Source: Flavobacteriales bacterium (GTDB taxonomy: Bacteria; Bacteroidota; Bacteroidia; Flavobacteriales_F; PHOS-HE28). From it: DNA of 64,000 bases. Shown piece after piece: positions 1 to 8,469 of this stretch. The first letter of the stretch is position 1. Each line of letters opens with the position of its first letter. Under the pieces are notes generated by a model. That model had not been told where the DNA came from and ran no database searches. It worked only from the letters and a program-made list of their open reading frames with translations. Made by a program: the position numbers and the translations under genes. The stretch lies in assembly GCA_016700415.1 (NCBI GenBank), contig CP065018.1:744001-808000 (forward strand). The letters run 5' to 3'.

Positions 1-205
1 TAGCCGAACCGGACGGGAAAGCTCGACCCAAATTGAACTTAACGCAATGGTAACGCTGAAGGGCCCTGCCCATAGCAGGTTCGGGGCGCTTCACGCTTGT
101 GGACCCTTCACAACACGGTTCGCGCAACCTCCCTAAGTTCGCATACCCTCCTTTACCTTTTCCTCCTTCCACGTTTTCGTGATATTCATCGATCCGACGC
201 CCGAC
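1..205. other. Upstream non-coding stretch / end of an off-window gene
   Basis: No complete gene is visible here. One plus-strand frame is open from base 3 to a TAA at 51-53 and could be the last residues of a gene lying mostly outside the window, but 16 codons are too few to judge. The rest is the leader of paaY; no clear promoter box was found. Confidence 0.3.
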
Positions 206-799
206 ATGACGTACTCCTTCAACGGTTACCGGCCCGTGGTCCATCCCACGGCCTTTGTGCATCCCTTGGCAGCCGTCACCGGCAACGTCATCATTGGCAA
301 GGATGTCTATATCGGACCCGGTGCCGCCTTGCGAGGCGATTGGGGCGAGATCATCGTCGCTGACGGCTGCAACGTGCAAGAGAACTGCACCATTCACATG
401 TTCCCCGGCATCACCGTGCGCTTGGAGGAAAGTGCGCACATCGGCCATGGCGCGATCATCCATGGTGCACACGTGGGGCGTAACTGCATGGTGGGCATGA
501 ACGCGGTGCTGATGGACCGTGTTGAACTCGGGGATGAGTGTATTGTAGGAGCCTTGGCTTTCCTTCCAGCGGATTCCGTTTGGGAGCGTAGGAAGGTGAT
601 CGTGGGCAATCCGGCACGGGCCGTGAAGGATGTGAGCGATGCGATGATCAAGTGGAAGACCGAGGGCACGAAGCTGTACCAAGGCCTTCCGAAGGAATTG
701 CATGCCACTTTGGAAGCCTGTGAACCCTTGCGCGAGGTCCCAGCGGACCGGCCACCTATCTCGGCGAACTATCGCACTTGGAACGAGACGAAGGAGTGA
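206..799 (+). CDS. paaY: PaaY-like hexapeptide-repeat protein (gamma-carbonic anhydrase fold)
   Basis: Left-handed beta-helix protein of 197 residues, the usual length for PaaY, an accessory thioesterase-like protein of phenylacetate degradation with a gamma-class carbonic anhydrase fold. Imperfect hexapeptide repeats run from about residue 20 to 130 (for example GKDVYIGPGAAL, AHIGHGAIIHGA). Three His at 64, 81 and 86 match the spacing of the metal ligands of gamma-carbonic anhydrases. I chose the ATG at 206 because the protein then begins at the conserved MTYSFNGYRPVV; an in-frame start at 179 would add nine unlikely residues. The paaZ gene lies 13 kb downstream, so other paa genes may sit just upstream of the window. 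A general transferase of the same fold is the alternative. Confidence 0.8.
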   Translation: MTYSFNGYRPVVHPTAFVHPLAAVTGNVIIGKDVYIGPGAALRGDWGEIIVADGCNVQENCTIHMFPGITVRLEESAHIGHGAIIHGAHVGRNCMVGMNAVLMDRVELGDECIVGALAFLPADSVWERRKVIVGNPARAVKDVSDAMIKWKTEGTKLYQGLPKELHATLEACEPLREVPADRPPISANYRTWNETKE

Positions 800-957
800 A
801 CGCTGTGCTCTGACCGCCGGATCAACAGGTGGTCGTTCGCCGAATGAACGAAGGCGTGTGCTTCACCTGACCTGTGGCATGGAAATTCGCGGCATCTGTT
901 AGCAGGCCCGTTCCGTGATGCCTGTGACAGTCGCAGGACCGCCCACCAACAAGTGAC

Positions 958-2688
958 ATGCAGGACGGACTTTACAAGGAATTGGTAGTGGTACTCGCCC
1001 TGGCGGTGGGCATCATCCTGCTGTTCCGGCGGCTGAAGATGCCCGGCGTGCTGGGCTTCATCATCGCGGGCATGATCGCTGGGCCGCACATGCTGGGCTG
1101 GGTGGACGAGGCCGAGACGGTGAACGAACTGGCGGAGTTCGGTATGGTGTTCCTGCTCTTCGTGATCGGGATGGGCTTCAGCCTGAAGGAGCTCTCGACC
1201 ATCGGCGTCATGGTGTTCGTCGGGGGAACTTTGCAGGCCCTGTTCACCATTGCGATCACCACGGGTGTCTGTACGCTTTGGGGCATGGGCCTTCCGGCTG
1301 CGGTGTTCATCGGCTTTCTGGTCACGCTCAGCAGCACGGCCATCGTGCTGCGGGTACTGCAGGAAAAAGGCCGTTTGGATTCTCCGGTAGGCCGCGTCAC
1401 CTCGGCGATCCTCATCTTTCAGGACATCCTCGTGGTGCCGATGATGCTGGTGATGCCCATGTTGGCGGGCAAGAGCGGTGATATCGGCGGCGACCTGCTA
1501 CTGCTGCTCGGCAAGGTGCTGCTGCTCGTCTCGGTGGTCTACGTCAGCGGCCGCTGGGCGGTGCCGCGCCTCCTTCGCATGGTGTCCAAGGGGCGCAACA
1601 AGGAACTCTTCATCATCACCGTGGTGCTGTTGTGCTTCGCGGCGGCCTGGGGTACTTCCGCGCTCGGCCTTTCCCTTGCCTTAGGCGCATTTTTCGCCGG
1701 ACTCATCATCAGCGGCACTGATCAGGTGCATCATGCTTCGGGCATTGTGCAGCCGTTCCATCAGTTGTTCATGAGCTTCTTTTTCGTCAGCATCGGCATG
1801 TTGGTGGACCCCGGCTTGTTCGTCTCCACCCCTTTCACCGTGCTCGGACTGGCGTTACTGGTGATGGCCGGCAAGACCTTGGCGGGTTTCCTTGCCGTAT
1901 GGCTGCTCCGCCGTCCGGTGCGTACGGCCCTACAGTGCGGGCTGGCGCTTTTTCAAGTGGGTGAATTCTCTTTCGTACTGGCGCTTTCCGGGATCGGGTA
2001 CGGCCTGCTTTCACCGGACCACCACCAGTTGTTCCTTGCCGTTTCCATCATCACCATGGCCGCCACACCGGTGGTGATGGCGCGCTCGAACCGCATCGCG
2101 GGTGGCACTTTCAACCACCTCCTGCCACGCACGGGTGAAGCTTTGGACTCCTTGTTGAACGTCGGCTCGGAACCACAGCAGGCCGATCATCCGGGCTTGA
2201 ACGACCATCTGTTGATCATCGGTTTCGGGTTGAACGGGCAGAACGTGGCGTTGGCCGCGCAAAGCATGAAAGTGCGCTGTGCCGTGGTGGAGGAAGACCC
2301 GGACCTGGCCCAGCTGGCGGTGGAGCGCGGGATCCTCACGGTGCAGGGCGATGCTTCCCAAGGCTCCATGTTGGAGAAGGCCCATGCAGGCACGGCACGG
2401 ATGGTGGTGATTGCGCTTCCGGACGGCCTGCAGTCGAAGCGCGTGGTGGCGAATGTCCGCGCCCATACCAAGGCCCGGCTGGTGGTCCGTTCGCGCTTTG
2501 CATCGGATGAGGCCGACCTGTACGCCACCGGGGCTGACGAGGTGATCTCCGAGGACCTGGAGGCCAGCCTTCTGTTGGTGGACCGGGCCTTGCGCGCCTA
2601 CCAAGCTCCGGAAAATGGGATCCAGGAGGTAAGGGCCCACCTGCGCACGCTACAGCAGAGTGCATTGGAGGACCCCAAGGTTGGCTAG
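958..2688 (+). CDS. Monovalent cation:proton antiporter-2 (KefB/KefC-type) with TrkA-N domain
   Basis: Inner-membrane CPA2-family K+/H+ antiporter or glutathione-gated-type K+ efflux protein of 576 residues. The N-terminal ~380 residues form about a dozen hydrophobic helices, with the family signature LVTLSSTAIVLRVLQEKG near residue 120. A soluble Rossmann-type RCK/TrkA-N domain follows from about residue 415, beginning LNDHLLIIGFGLNGQNVAL (nucleotide-binding glycines), with an acidic VVEEDPDLAQ strand end. The length and order (membrane, then RCK) match KefB/KefC/YbaL-type proteins. It stands alone, with 158 bp upstream and 241 bp downstream. Substrate (K+ versus Na+) cannot be read from the sequence. 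Confidence 0.9.
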   Translation: MQDGLYKELVVVLALAVGIILLFRRLKMPGVLGFIIAGMIAGPHMLGWVDEAETVNELAEFGMVFLLFVIGMGFSLKELSTIGVMVFVGGTLQALFTIAITTGVCTLWGMGLPAAVFIGFLVTLSSTAIVLRVLQEKGRLDSPVGRVTSAILIFQDILVVPMMLVMPMLAGKSGDIGGDLLLLLGKVLLLVSVVYVSGRWAVPRLLRMVSKGRNKELFIITVVLLCFAAAWGTSALGLSLALGAFFAGLIISGTDQVHHASGIVQPFHQLFMSFFFVSIGMLVDPGLFVSTPFTVLGLALLVMAGKTLAGFLAVWLLRRPVRTALQCGLALFQVGEFSFVLALSGIGYGLLSPDHHQLFLAVSIITMAATPVVMARSNRIAGGTFNHLLPRTGEALDSLLNVGSEPQQADHPGLNDHLLIIGFGLNGQNVALAAQSMKVRCAVVEEDPDLAQLAVERGILTVQGDASQGSMLEKAHAGTARMVVIALPDGLQSKRVVANVRAHTKARLVVRSRFASDEADLYATGADEVISEDLEASLLLVDRALRAYQAPENGIQEVRAHLRTLQQSALEDPKVG

Positions 2689-2929
2689 TATGCCATCCGT
2701 ATATCCTGAACTGTCTTCACCTCCCTTTCTCCCTTCTGCGGCGTTGGAACAATCCGCCGTAGCGACTGCTACGCCGCGCATGTTCCGCCTTGCATAAGGA
2801 AGAAATTGAGGCTAATCCTCAGTCCACCAACTTAAGGTTGGCACACTGGGCGCATCCCGCAAACCTGGTTGCGACAGAGATCCGCCCGGGGCTATAACCA
2901 TCCGTGGCACCACTGCGTATGAACCGGCC

Positions 2930-3376
2930 ATGGACACCCCGCACGGCATGACCGTTACCGATAACCCTCCGTTGCACGTCATGATCGTGGACGATGAGGA
3001 TGATTACCACCTGATCACACGGTTGATGCTGAAAAAGGCCGGGTTCAAAGGCCGGCTTTCAGCATTCCTGGACCCGCATGAGGCGATGGAGCATCTCCGA
3101 AGCAGCAATGAGAAACCCGACCTGCTGCTGGTGGACATCAACATGCCCTCCACCGATGGCTTCGAATTCCTGAAAAATTGCGAGCAGGGAACATTGATCG
3201 AGTGCGGCATGACCACCGTTGTGATGTGCTCCAGCAGCAATCGCCCGGTGGACATGGAAATGGCCCGCAATGTCCGTTGTGTCAGAGAATACATCGAGAA
3301 GCCCCTCACACCTGAAGAATTCAACCGCATCGCCAACGAGCATGCCCAACGCAACCAAGCTCCGCAGAACCCATGA
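2930..3376 (+). CDS. Single-domain response regulator (receiver only)
   Basis: A 148-residue protein that is a CheY-like receiver and nothing more. Acidic pair at residues 21-22 (VMIVDDEDDY), phospho-acceptor Asp69 in LLLVDINMPSTDG, a Ser stretch at the usual Thr/Ser position (VVMCSSSN) and the conserved Lys in YIEKPLTPEEF. It has no output domain, so it probably relays phosphate or binds a partner. First gene of a three-gene operon: its stop overlaps the start of the next receiver (ATGA, 3373-3376). The Met at residue 7 (2948) is an alternative start. The 240 bp in front show no other gene. Confidence 0.88.
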   Translation: MDTPHGMTVTDNPPLHVMIVDDEDDYHLITRLMLKKAGFKGRLSAFLDPHEAMEHLRSSNEKPDLLLVDINMPSTDGFEFLKNCEQGTLIECGMTTVVMCSSSNRPVDMEMARNVRCVREYIEKPLTPEEFNRIANEHAQRNQAPQNP

Positions 3377-3741
3377 AAAAGATACTGATCATCGAGGACG
3401 AGGCCATCATCTCCTTCGGATACCGCCTGCAATTGGAACAGATGGGGTTCGAGGTGACCGGCAGCGCCTCCAGCACGGCGGAGGCTGAACAATTGATGCA
3501 GCAGGAACATCCCGACGCCATCATGATGGACGTCTACCTGAAAGGGGAAAAGACGGGACTGGATCTGGCGCGTGAGATCCGCCATACCGACAAGCTCCCG
3601 ATCATCTTCCTCACCGCGAGCAACAGGCCGGAGATCGTGGACGGCATCAAGAACCTTGGTGGGTGCCACTACCTTTTGAAGCCGATCGACCCGGACGGGC
3701 TGAACCAGGTGCTCCACCGCATCATGCGCGGGGATGCATGA
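3373..3741 (+). CDS. Single-domain response regulator (CheY-like)
   Basis: A 122-residue stand-alone receiver: KKILIIEDEAIISFGYRLQ at the N-terminus with the acidic pair, phospho-acceptor Asp53 in AIMMDVYLKGEKTG, Thr in IIFLTASN, and Lys in YLLKPIDPDG. The glycine-rich stretch after the Asp resembles receivers paired with HWE/HisKA_2 kinases and PAS kinases in Bacteroidota. It overlaps the upstream receiver by 4 bp and the downstream kinase by 8 bp, so the three are very probably translationally coupled and act in one phosphorelay. Confidence 0.9.
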   Translation: MKKILIIEDEAIISFGYRLQLEQMGFEVTGSASSTAEAEQLMQQEHPDAIMMDVYLKGEKTGLDLAREIRHTDKLPIIFLTASNRPEIVDGIKNLGGCHYLLKPIDPDGLNQVLHRIMRGDA

Positions 3742-4447
3742 CGAACAGGCACCGTTCGACCCGTGCAACGCGCCTTTGCGCGATGAGCGGCTGCACCGGT
3801 TCTCCCATGCTTTGAAGAACCGGCTCGGTAGCCTGTGGCAGGCCGCGGCCATGTTGCACGACCTGCCGGAAGGCCCGGAGCGGGCACAGCTACTGGCAAT
3901 GGCCGAGAAGAACTACTTCAACGGCGCACGTGAACTGGAGGGCCTGATGGACGATTTCTCCGTGCCACGCGGCATTTCCAAGCTGCACCGCGCCCCGGTC
4001 GAACTGAAAGGCCTCTTGGAGCAATGCATCGGGAACGTCGCTTTCCGCACAGAGAAAAAGAACCAGCACGTGAGCTTCCAAGCGGACGATGCGATCACCA
4101 TGGACGGGGATCGGCAAGTTCTGGAACAACTGTTCGAGGCCCTGCTCTCCAACGCCAGCAAATTCTCGCCCAAAGGATCGACCATCGAGGTGACCGCCAA
4201 GTGCAACGCTGGCGATGTATTAGTGGAGGTCAAGGACCAAGGCGTTGGTCTCACGGAAGAGGACCTGCAGGAGGTCTTCACGCGCTATGCGATCCTGTCG
4301 TCACGGAGCACCGATGGGGAATCCCAGGCCAGAAGCACGTTGGCAAGGGCCAAGCAGTGGGCCGAGGCCCATGGTGGTGACCTGACGGCAGCATGCTCCG
4401 GCACCGGAAGAGGGTGCAGCTTCTCCGTACGCCTTCCGAGAGGCTGA
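3734..4447 (+). CDS. Small cytoplasmic histidine kinase with degenerate ATP lid
   Basis: A 237-residue kinase without membrane segments or sensor domain. Residues 20-40 look like an H-box (HRFSHALKNRLGSL, candidate phospho-His25), and residues 115-235 form a HATPase_c domain: N-box EALLSNASKFSPKG and G1 box VEVKDQGVGLTEEDL are clear. The G2 box, normally GTGLGLAI followed by a helix ending in EAHGG, reads ARSTLARAKQWAEAHGG, so the glycines of the ATP lid are lost. It may bind ATP poorly or act as a phosphotransfer scaffold for the two receivers encoded immediately upstream, with which it overlaps. Confidence 0.78.
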   Translation: MHDEQAPFDPCNAPLRDERLHRFSHALKNRLGSLWQAAAMLHDLPEGPERAQLLAMAEKNYFNGARELEGLMDDFSVPRGISKLHRAPVELKGLLEQCIGNVAFRTEKKNQHVSFQADDAITMDGDRQVLEQLFEALLSNASKFSPKGSTIEVTAKCNAGDVLVEVKDQGVGLTEEDLQEVFTRYAILSSRSTDGESQARSTLARAKQWAEAHGGDLTAACSGTGRGCSFSVRLPRG

Positions 4448-4462
4448 CCGGCTTATTGGGAA

Positions 4463-5413
4463 CTACTCCGGATTTTGTTCGACGGCAGGGCGTGAAATAT
4501 GCTTTGCCACACGTTGGCCCCGGCTGTTCATGGCCACATTGAACTCCAGCATGAAGCCCACTGAAAGTTCAGTGAAATCAACCTCCTCCAGGTCGTCGTG
4601 CAGGAAGAACACATTGTTGTCCGGGAAGCGGATGAAGCCGTAGCCGTTGTGCAGGCTCATCACCTCGCCGGTGTAGCGTTCATCATCAGGGTAGTCGGAC
4701 ATGCTGACCAAGGGCCTGTCGATATCGTGATCGCGCGGGACCGATTCCTTCAGCACGAACATGTCGCGCACCACTTCGTCGTCATCGCGCAGGCCTTCCT
4801 CCACCATGTGGGCCATTTCCAGCGGATAGCTCACCGCGTTCCATAGGTCCGTGCTGGTCTTGGTGGTCTGTTGTTCGCCCGTGGTCTCATCCGTGTATTC
4901 AAAATCCCAACCGAGCAACATGGTCTTGCAGCCCAAGGCGTGCAGCTTGCGGACCAGGGGCACGTGGTCCCCGTCACTGGCGATGAGCGCGACCACGTCG
5001 TACCGTTTGTGCATGCAGAGCTCGAAGGTCTCCAGCGCCATCAGCACGTCGATGCCCTTTTCCCGCTTGCGGCCCATCAGGTCCTTCACGGGCAGGTAGT
5101 GCGTCTGCACGCCGTTGTACATCAACACATCGTCGAACACGCGGTCGTAGTAAAGCTGATTGGTCTTTTCGTTGGCGTCCTTCGCGCTGAACCGGCCCCG
5201 GAAGAAGTGGGCATCGATGATGTGGCAGAGGCTCGGGGGCGTTCCCTCCCGTTCGGAGACCATGTGCTTGATGAACTCATGGACCCCGCCGATGTGAAGC
5301 CTGCGATGATGCGGATGGACGTAGTTGTAATAGTTGCTCACATGGGTGAAATAACTGCCGTCATAGAAGACGCCCACCTTGAGCGCCGGATTGCGTGGAT
5401 GATCTGAATTCAT
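4463..5413 (-). CDS. NYN domain (LabA/DUF88-like) protein with C-terminal cold-shock-like domain
   Basis: Predicted RNA-directed protein. Residues ~10-200 are a NYN/PIN-like nuclease domain: KVGVFYDGSYF with the first acidic residue, and LIASDGDHVPLVRKLHALG with the paired Asp typical of LabA/DUF88 proteins. The C-terminal ~70 residues form a cold-shock/S1-like OB fold (YTGEVMSLHNGYGFIRF, then NNVFFLHDDLEEVDF). I chose Met at 5413, directly before the conserved strand; starts at 5455 or 5491 would add 14 or 26 residues. It is divergent from the DUF4468 gene at 5526. The pairing suggests a structured-RNA nuclease or RNA-binding regulator; the target is unknown. Confidence 0.82.
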   Translation of the reverse strand: MNSDHPRNPALKVGVFYDGSYFTHVSNYYNYVHPHHRRLHIGGVHEFIKHMVSEREGTPPSLCHIIDAHFFRGRFSAKDANEKTNQLYYDRVFDDVLMYNGVQTHYLPVKDLMGRKREKGIDVLMALETFELCMHKRYDVVALIASDGDHVPLVRKLHALGCKTMLLGWDFEYTDETTGEQQTTKTSTDLWNAVSYPLEMAHMVEEGLRDDDEVVRDMFVLKESVPRDHDIDRPLVSMSDYPDDERYTGEVMSLHNGYGFIRFPDNNVFFLHDDLEEVDFTELSVGFMLEFNVAMNSRGQRVAKHISRPAVEQNPE

Positions 5414-5525
5414 GGTCAAATAAATGATCTGGTGGACCGCTAAGGTATTGGCCATCACCTTTTCCGGGATCCGCACTTGACGATATTTCACATGGCCACG
5501 GGCGCTTGGCCGCTAACTTTCGGCC

Positions 5526-6089
5526 ATGCGCGCCGCCCTCACCCTGCTGCTGCTCGCCTGTGTAGTGCGGGCGATGCCGCAAACTTCAGGGCTTGACGGA
5601 CCGCGACCGCTGGTGATCACCGAGGCCGTAGCGCTTCCCCTCTCCAAGGCCCAGATCTATGCCGCTGCGGTGGACGCGTGGGAATTTTCCTTCGGGCAGG
5701 AACCCGGTGCAAAGCTCACCGATAGGGACACCTCCAACAACCGGATCGAAGGGGTGGCCCGGGTGAACTACCGCAGTGCCCAGCTCGGGAGCCGGCTGGG
5801 GTCGATGGGCGTGATCAACTACAATATCACCATCCAGACGGAAAACGGCCAATGCCAGGTACGGATCAGCCATTTGTCGCATACCGGCAACCGGAACGCC
5901 CCCAGTGGAGCGATCGACCTGGGCACGATCTATACGGGGAACCGCCCGGAGGAGCCGGTCCCCGGCGTCAGCAAAGGCTCGGCGGAACGCCTGCATGCGG
6001 ACATGCGGGCGCAGGCCACGGCTCACATCGGCGATGTGATGAAGCGCTTTTCCTCCGCCATGCGGCGCGCCGCGGGGCCGATGCGGTAA
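5526..6089 (+). CDS. Secreted DUF4468-type protein
   Basis: A 187-residue exported protein: N-terminal signal peptide (MRAALTLLLLACVVRA) followed by a domain that fits DUF4468, a TBP-like fold common in Bacteroidota. Recognisable parts are an initial strand (LVITEAVALPLSKAQIYAAA), WEFSFGQ, the basic strand NNRIEGVARVNY, and NITIQTENGQCQVRISHLSH. A TAACTTTC sequence at 5514-5521 resembles the Bacteroidota -7 box and would give a very short leader. Function of the family is unknown; location is periplasm or surface. Confidence 0.75.
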   Translation: MRAALTLLLLACVVRAMPQTSGLDGPRPLVITEAVALPLSKAQIYAAAVDAWEFSFGQEPGAKLTDRDTSNNRIEGVARVNYRSAQLGSRLGSMGVINYNITIQTENGQCQVRISHLSHTGNRNAPSGAIDLGTIYTGNRPEEPVPGVSKGSAERLHADMRAQATAHIGDVMKRFSSAMRRAAGPMR

Positions 6090-6134
6090 CGCTTCCGCGC
6101 TTCGCTGCGTTGAACGGGGCATAACTAAGCACCC

Positions 6135-7445
6135 GTGAAAACCTCCATCTGGCGTTTCATTCCCTTGGCGGCCGTGGCCCTGGCCGCCCTGTTCACCGTT
6201 TGGGACCTCGGCCTGATGTCCCGTACGGCGACGATCCAGCACCGACTGGACCAGCAGGTGGCACTGCTGGACGGCCTTGGCAGGGTGAACGCTTCGATCG
6301 ACGAACTCGTACAAGCCCATGCCTATGACATCCGTTACGCCGGGCGTGACTGGACAGGCCAATTGGCGAGCACCCGGGCCGTGACGGCCAGCGAGCTCCA
6401 TGGCATGGATGAAGCATTCGGCATCGCCGGGCTTAAGACCCGGCTGGCCCGTGACCTGGCCGCATGCGATTCGCTGCACTGGGAGGCCGAACGCAACAGG
6501 AACGAACCCCAAGCGGCTGAAATGAGCAATGCGGTGTTCAGCCTGATGGCGCAGCGCGCACGTGGCCATGTGGAGAACACCGTGCGCGCCGTGCAACAGG
6601 ACGGGTTGGGCAAGGAGACCGTGGCCCTGAGCGGCCAATGGAGCGAAGCCCAATGGCTCCTCGGCCTGGCCAGCCTTTTCGCCATGATCTGCGCCGTGTT
6701 GGTGGGTTATGTGGCCAAGCTGCTCGCCCGCACCCACGAGCGCTCCGAACTGCTCGCACGCACCGGCGCGGAGCTGGAGCGCAGCAACCGGGACCTGCGC
6801 GAAACGATGCTGAGCAAAGAGGAAAAGGAGGTGATGCTGAAGGAGATCCACCACCGGGTGAAGAACAACCTGCAGATCGTCCGCAGCCTGATCCGCTTCC
6901 AGACCGACAAGGTGAGCGACCCACGCACCATGGAGCTCTTCAATGAATGCGTGAACCGCGTGGGCGCCATGGCCTTGGTGCATGAGCAGACCTACATGAG
7001 CAAGGACCTCGCGAACATCGACGTGGGCAACTACCTCAACAGCCTGATCCGCGACCTCGTCTCCGCCTACAACATCCGCCTGAAGCTCCACATGGACGTG
7101 GACATCCAGGTGAAGACCTTGGGCGTGGACACGCTCACCCCGCTCGGGCTGCTGCTCAACGAGGTGATCAGCAACAGCTTCAAGCACGCCTTCACCGGAC
7201 GCGAGGAAGGCACCATCATCGTACACCTCAGCGGCACCGAGGAAGGCGGCCTCCACCTCCGCGTGGGCGACGACGGCGTGGGCATCCCCGACCATGGCAA
7301 ATGGGAAAAGCCGAACAGTTTAGGCATGGAACTGATCCAGACCTTGGCCGGACAATTGAACGGCACCATGGACCTGCAACCCGGACCGGGCATGGTCTAC
7401 GAGCTGCGATCGGCGCCGGAGGCGGAGGTGCGCAGGCGGGCGTGA
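6135..7445 (+). CDS. Membrane histidine kinase, HisKA_2/HWE type
   Basis: Sensor kinase of 436 residues. One membrane helix at residues 7-25 and another at about 176-196 flank a ~150-residue helical periplasmic segment (CHASE3-like in appearance). A short coiled coil (LARTGAELERSNRDLRE) leads into the H-box EIHHRVKNNLQIVRSL at about 237-252, diagnostic of HisKA_2 kinases. The ATPase domain follows with N-box LLNEVISNSFKHAF, G1 VGDDGVGIP and a short lid NSLGMELIQTLAGQLNG. Such kinases usually signal to receivers like those at 2930-3741. The gene is monocistronic and is followed by a tandem-repeat tract. Confidence 0.88.
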   Translation: MKTSIWRFIPLAAVALAALFTVWDLGLMSRTATIQHRLDQQVALLDGLGRVNASIDELVQAHAYDIRYAGRDWTGQLASTRAVTASELHGMDEAFGIAGLKTRLARDLAACDSLHWEAERNRNEPQAAEMSNAVFSLMAQRARGHVENTVRAVQQDGLGKETVALSGQWSEAQWLLGLASLFAMICAVLVGYVAKLLARTHERSELLARTGAELERSNRDLRETMLSKEEKEVMLKEIHHRVKNNLQIVRSLIRFQTDKVSDPRTMELFNECVNRVGAMALVHEQTYMSKDLANIDVGNYLNSLIRDLVSAYNIRLKLHMDVDIQVKTLGVDTLTPLGLLLNEVISNSFKHAFTGREEGTIIVHLSGTEEGGLHLRVGDDGVGIPDHGKWEKPNSLGMELIQTLAGQLNGTMDLQPGPGMVYELRSAPEAEVRRRA

Positions 7446-7478
7446 GCTACTCCACCACCATGCTCCCACTACAAGACA

Positions 7479-7846
7479 CCGCTGCCGTAAGTCTTCCCGG
7501 CCAACCAAGCCTTGCGTTCCAACATGACCAGCTGGGGCGACTTGTGGAAGATGTACAAAGCGTTCATCCATGCTTCTTCGTGAAGTCTTCGGACTTCCCA
7601 CCGCTGCCGTAAGTCCTCCCGGCCAACCAAACTCTGCGTTCCAACATGAACAGATGGGGCGACTTGTGGAAGATGTACAAAGCGTTCATCCATGCTTCTT
7701 CGTGAAGTCTTCGGACTTCCCACCGCTGCCGTAAGTCCTCCCGGCCAACCAAACTCTGCGTTCCAACATGAACAGCCGGGGCGACTTGTGGAAGATGTAC
7801 AAAGCGGTCATCCATGCTTCTTCGTGAAGTCTTCGGACTTCACCCG
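7479..7846. repeat. Three tandem copies of a 122 bp repeat
   Basis: Direct repeats with period 122 bp: the string gctgccgtaagtc recurs at 7481, 7603 and 7725, and each unit ends in cttcgtgaagtcttcggactt. Copies 2 and 3 are almost identical, copy 1 slightly diverged. Because 122 is not a multiple of 3, the apparent reading frames on both strands change frame at each unit and do not look coding. The tract fills most of the 514 bp between the kinase and the phosphatase gene; nothing else was seen there. Origin unknown. Confidence 0.9.
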
Positions 7847-7959
7847 AAGAGGTCCGATCACCGAATGTACATCACACACGTGCTTGGCACCTCAGCGAGC
7901 ATCCCTCTTTCAGCGTCATCTGTTTTCCATCTTCCCCGCGGATACCGGTTCTTTGCACC

Positions 7960-8469
7960 ATGTCTTCACCCCAACGCCTTCGCCAGGCTTCGGCGTTTCA
8001 AGCGAAAAAGATCCTCCTCGTCTGCCTCGGCAACATCTGCCGCTCGCCCATGGCGGAAGGGCTGCTGCGCGAAATGGCCAAGCAGCGCGGGCTGGACATC
8101 CAGACCGATTCCGCAGGCACGGGCAATTCACACCTGGGCCAAGCACCGGACCCGCGTGCACAGGCGGAGATGCGCAAGCATGGTATGGACATCAGCGACC
8201 TTCGCGCCCGGCTCTTCACCCGTGCGGATTTCGAGCGCTTCGACCTGCTGCTGGCGATGGACCGCTACAACCTGAAGGACATGCAGCGGCTCTCCCCTTC
8301 CGACAGTCACGCTGCGAAAGCCCGCCTGATGTTGGACTGGTCGTCGGACCGGCCCGGCAGCGACGTGCCCGACCCGTGGTTCGGCGGCAGCGAAGGCTTC
8401 GGGCCTGTACACGATATGCTGCAGGAGGCGATGGACGCACTGCTTGACGAGATCGAACATGAAGGCTGA
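7960..8469 (+). CDS. Low-molecular-weight protein-tyrosine phosphatase
   Basis: Cytoplasmic phosphatase of 169 residues. The P-loop CLGNICRS carries the catalytic Cys22 and Arg28 (CX5R) and lies near the N-terminus as in the whole family; the general-acid loop DPWFGG lies at about residue 133. It removes phosphate from tyrosine (sometimes arginine) residues. It overlaps the next gene by 11 bp (8459-8469), so the two are probably one operon. It differs from the related ArsC at 35712, which carries the extra redox cysteines. Confidence 0.92.
   Translation: MSSPQRLRQASAFQAKKILLVCLGNICRSPMAEGLLREMAKQRGLDIQTDSAGTGNSHLGQAPDPRAQAEMRKHGMDISDLRARLFTRADFERFDLLLAMDRYNLKDMQRLSPSDSHAAKARLMLDWSSDRPGSDVPDPWFGGSEGFGPVHDMLQEAMDALLDEIEHEG

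Noticed and set aside
5586..7295. 569-residue minus-strand gene antisense to the histidine kinase
   Set aside because: His/Val/Ala-rich low-complexity translation, the usual mirror of a GC-rich coding strand; the plus-strand kinase explains the region fully.
7469..7815. Minus-strand genes in the 122 bp repeats
   Set aside because: The frames are repeated shadows that shift at each unit.
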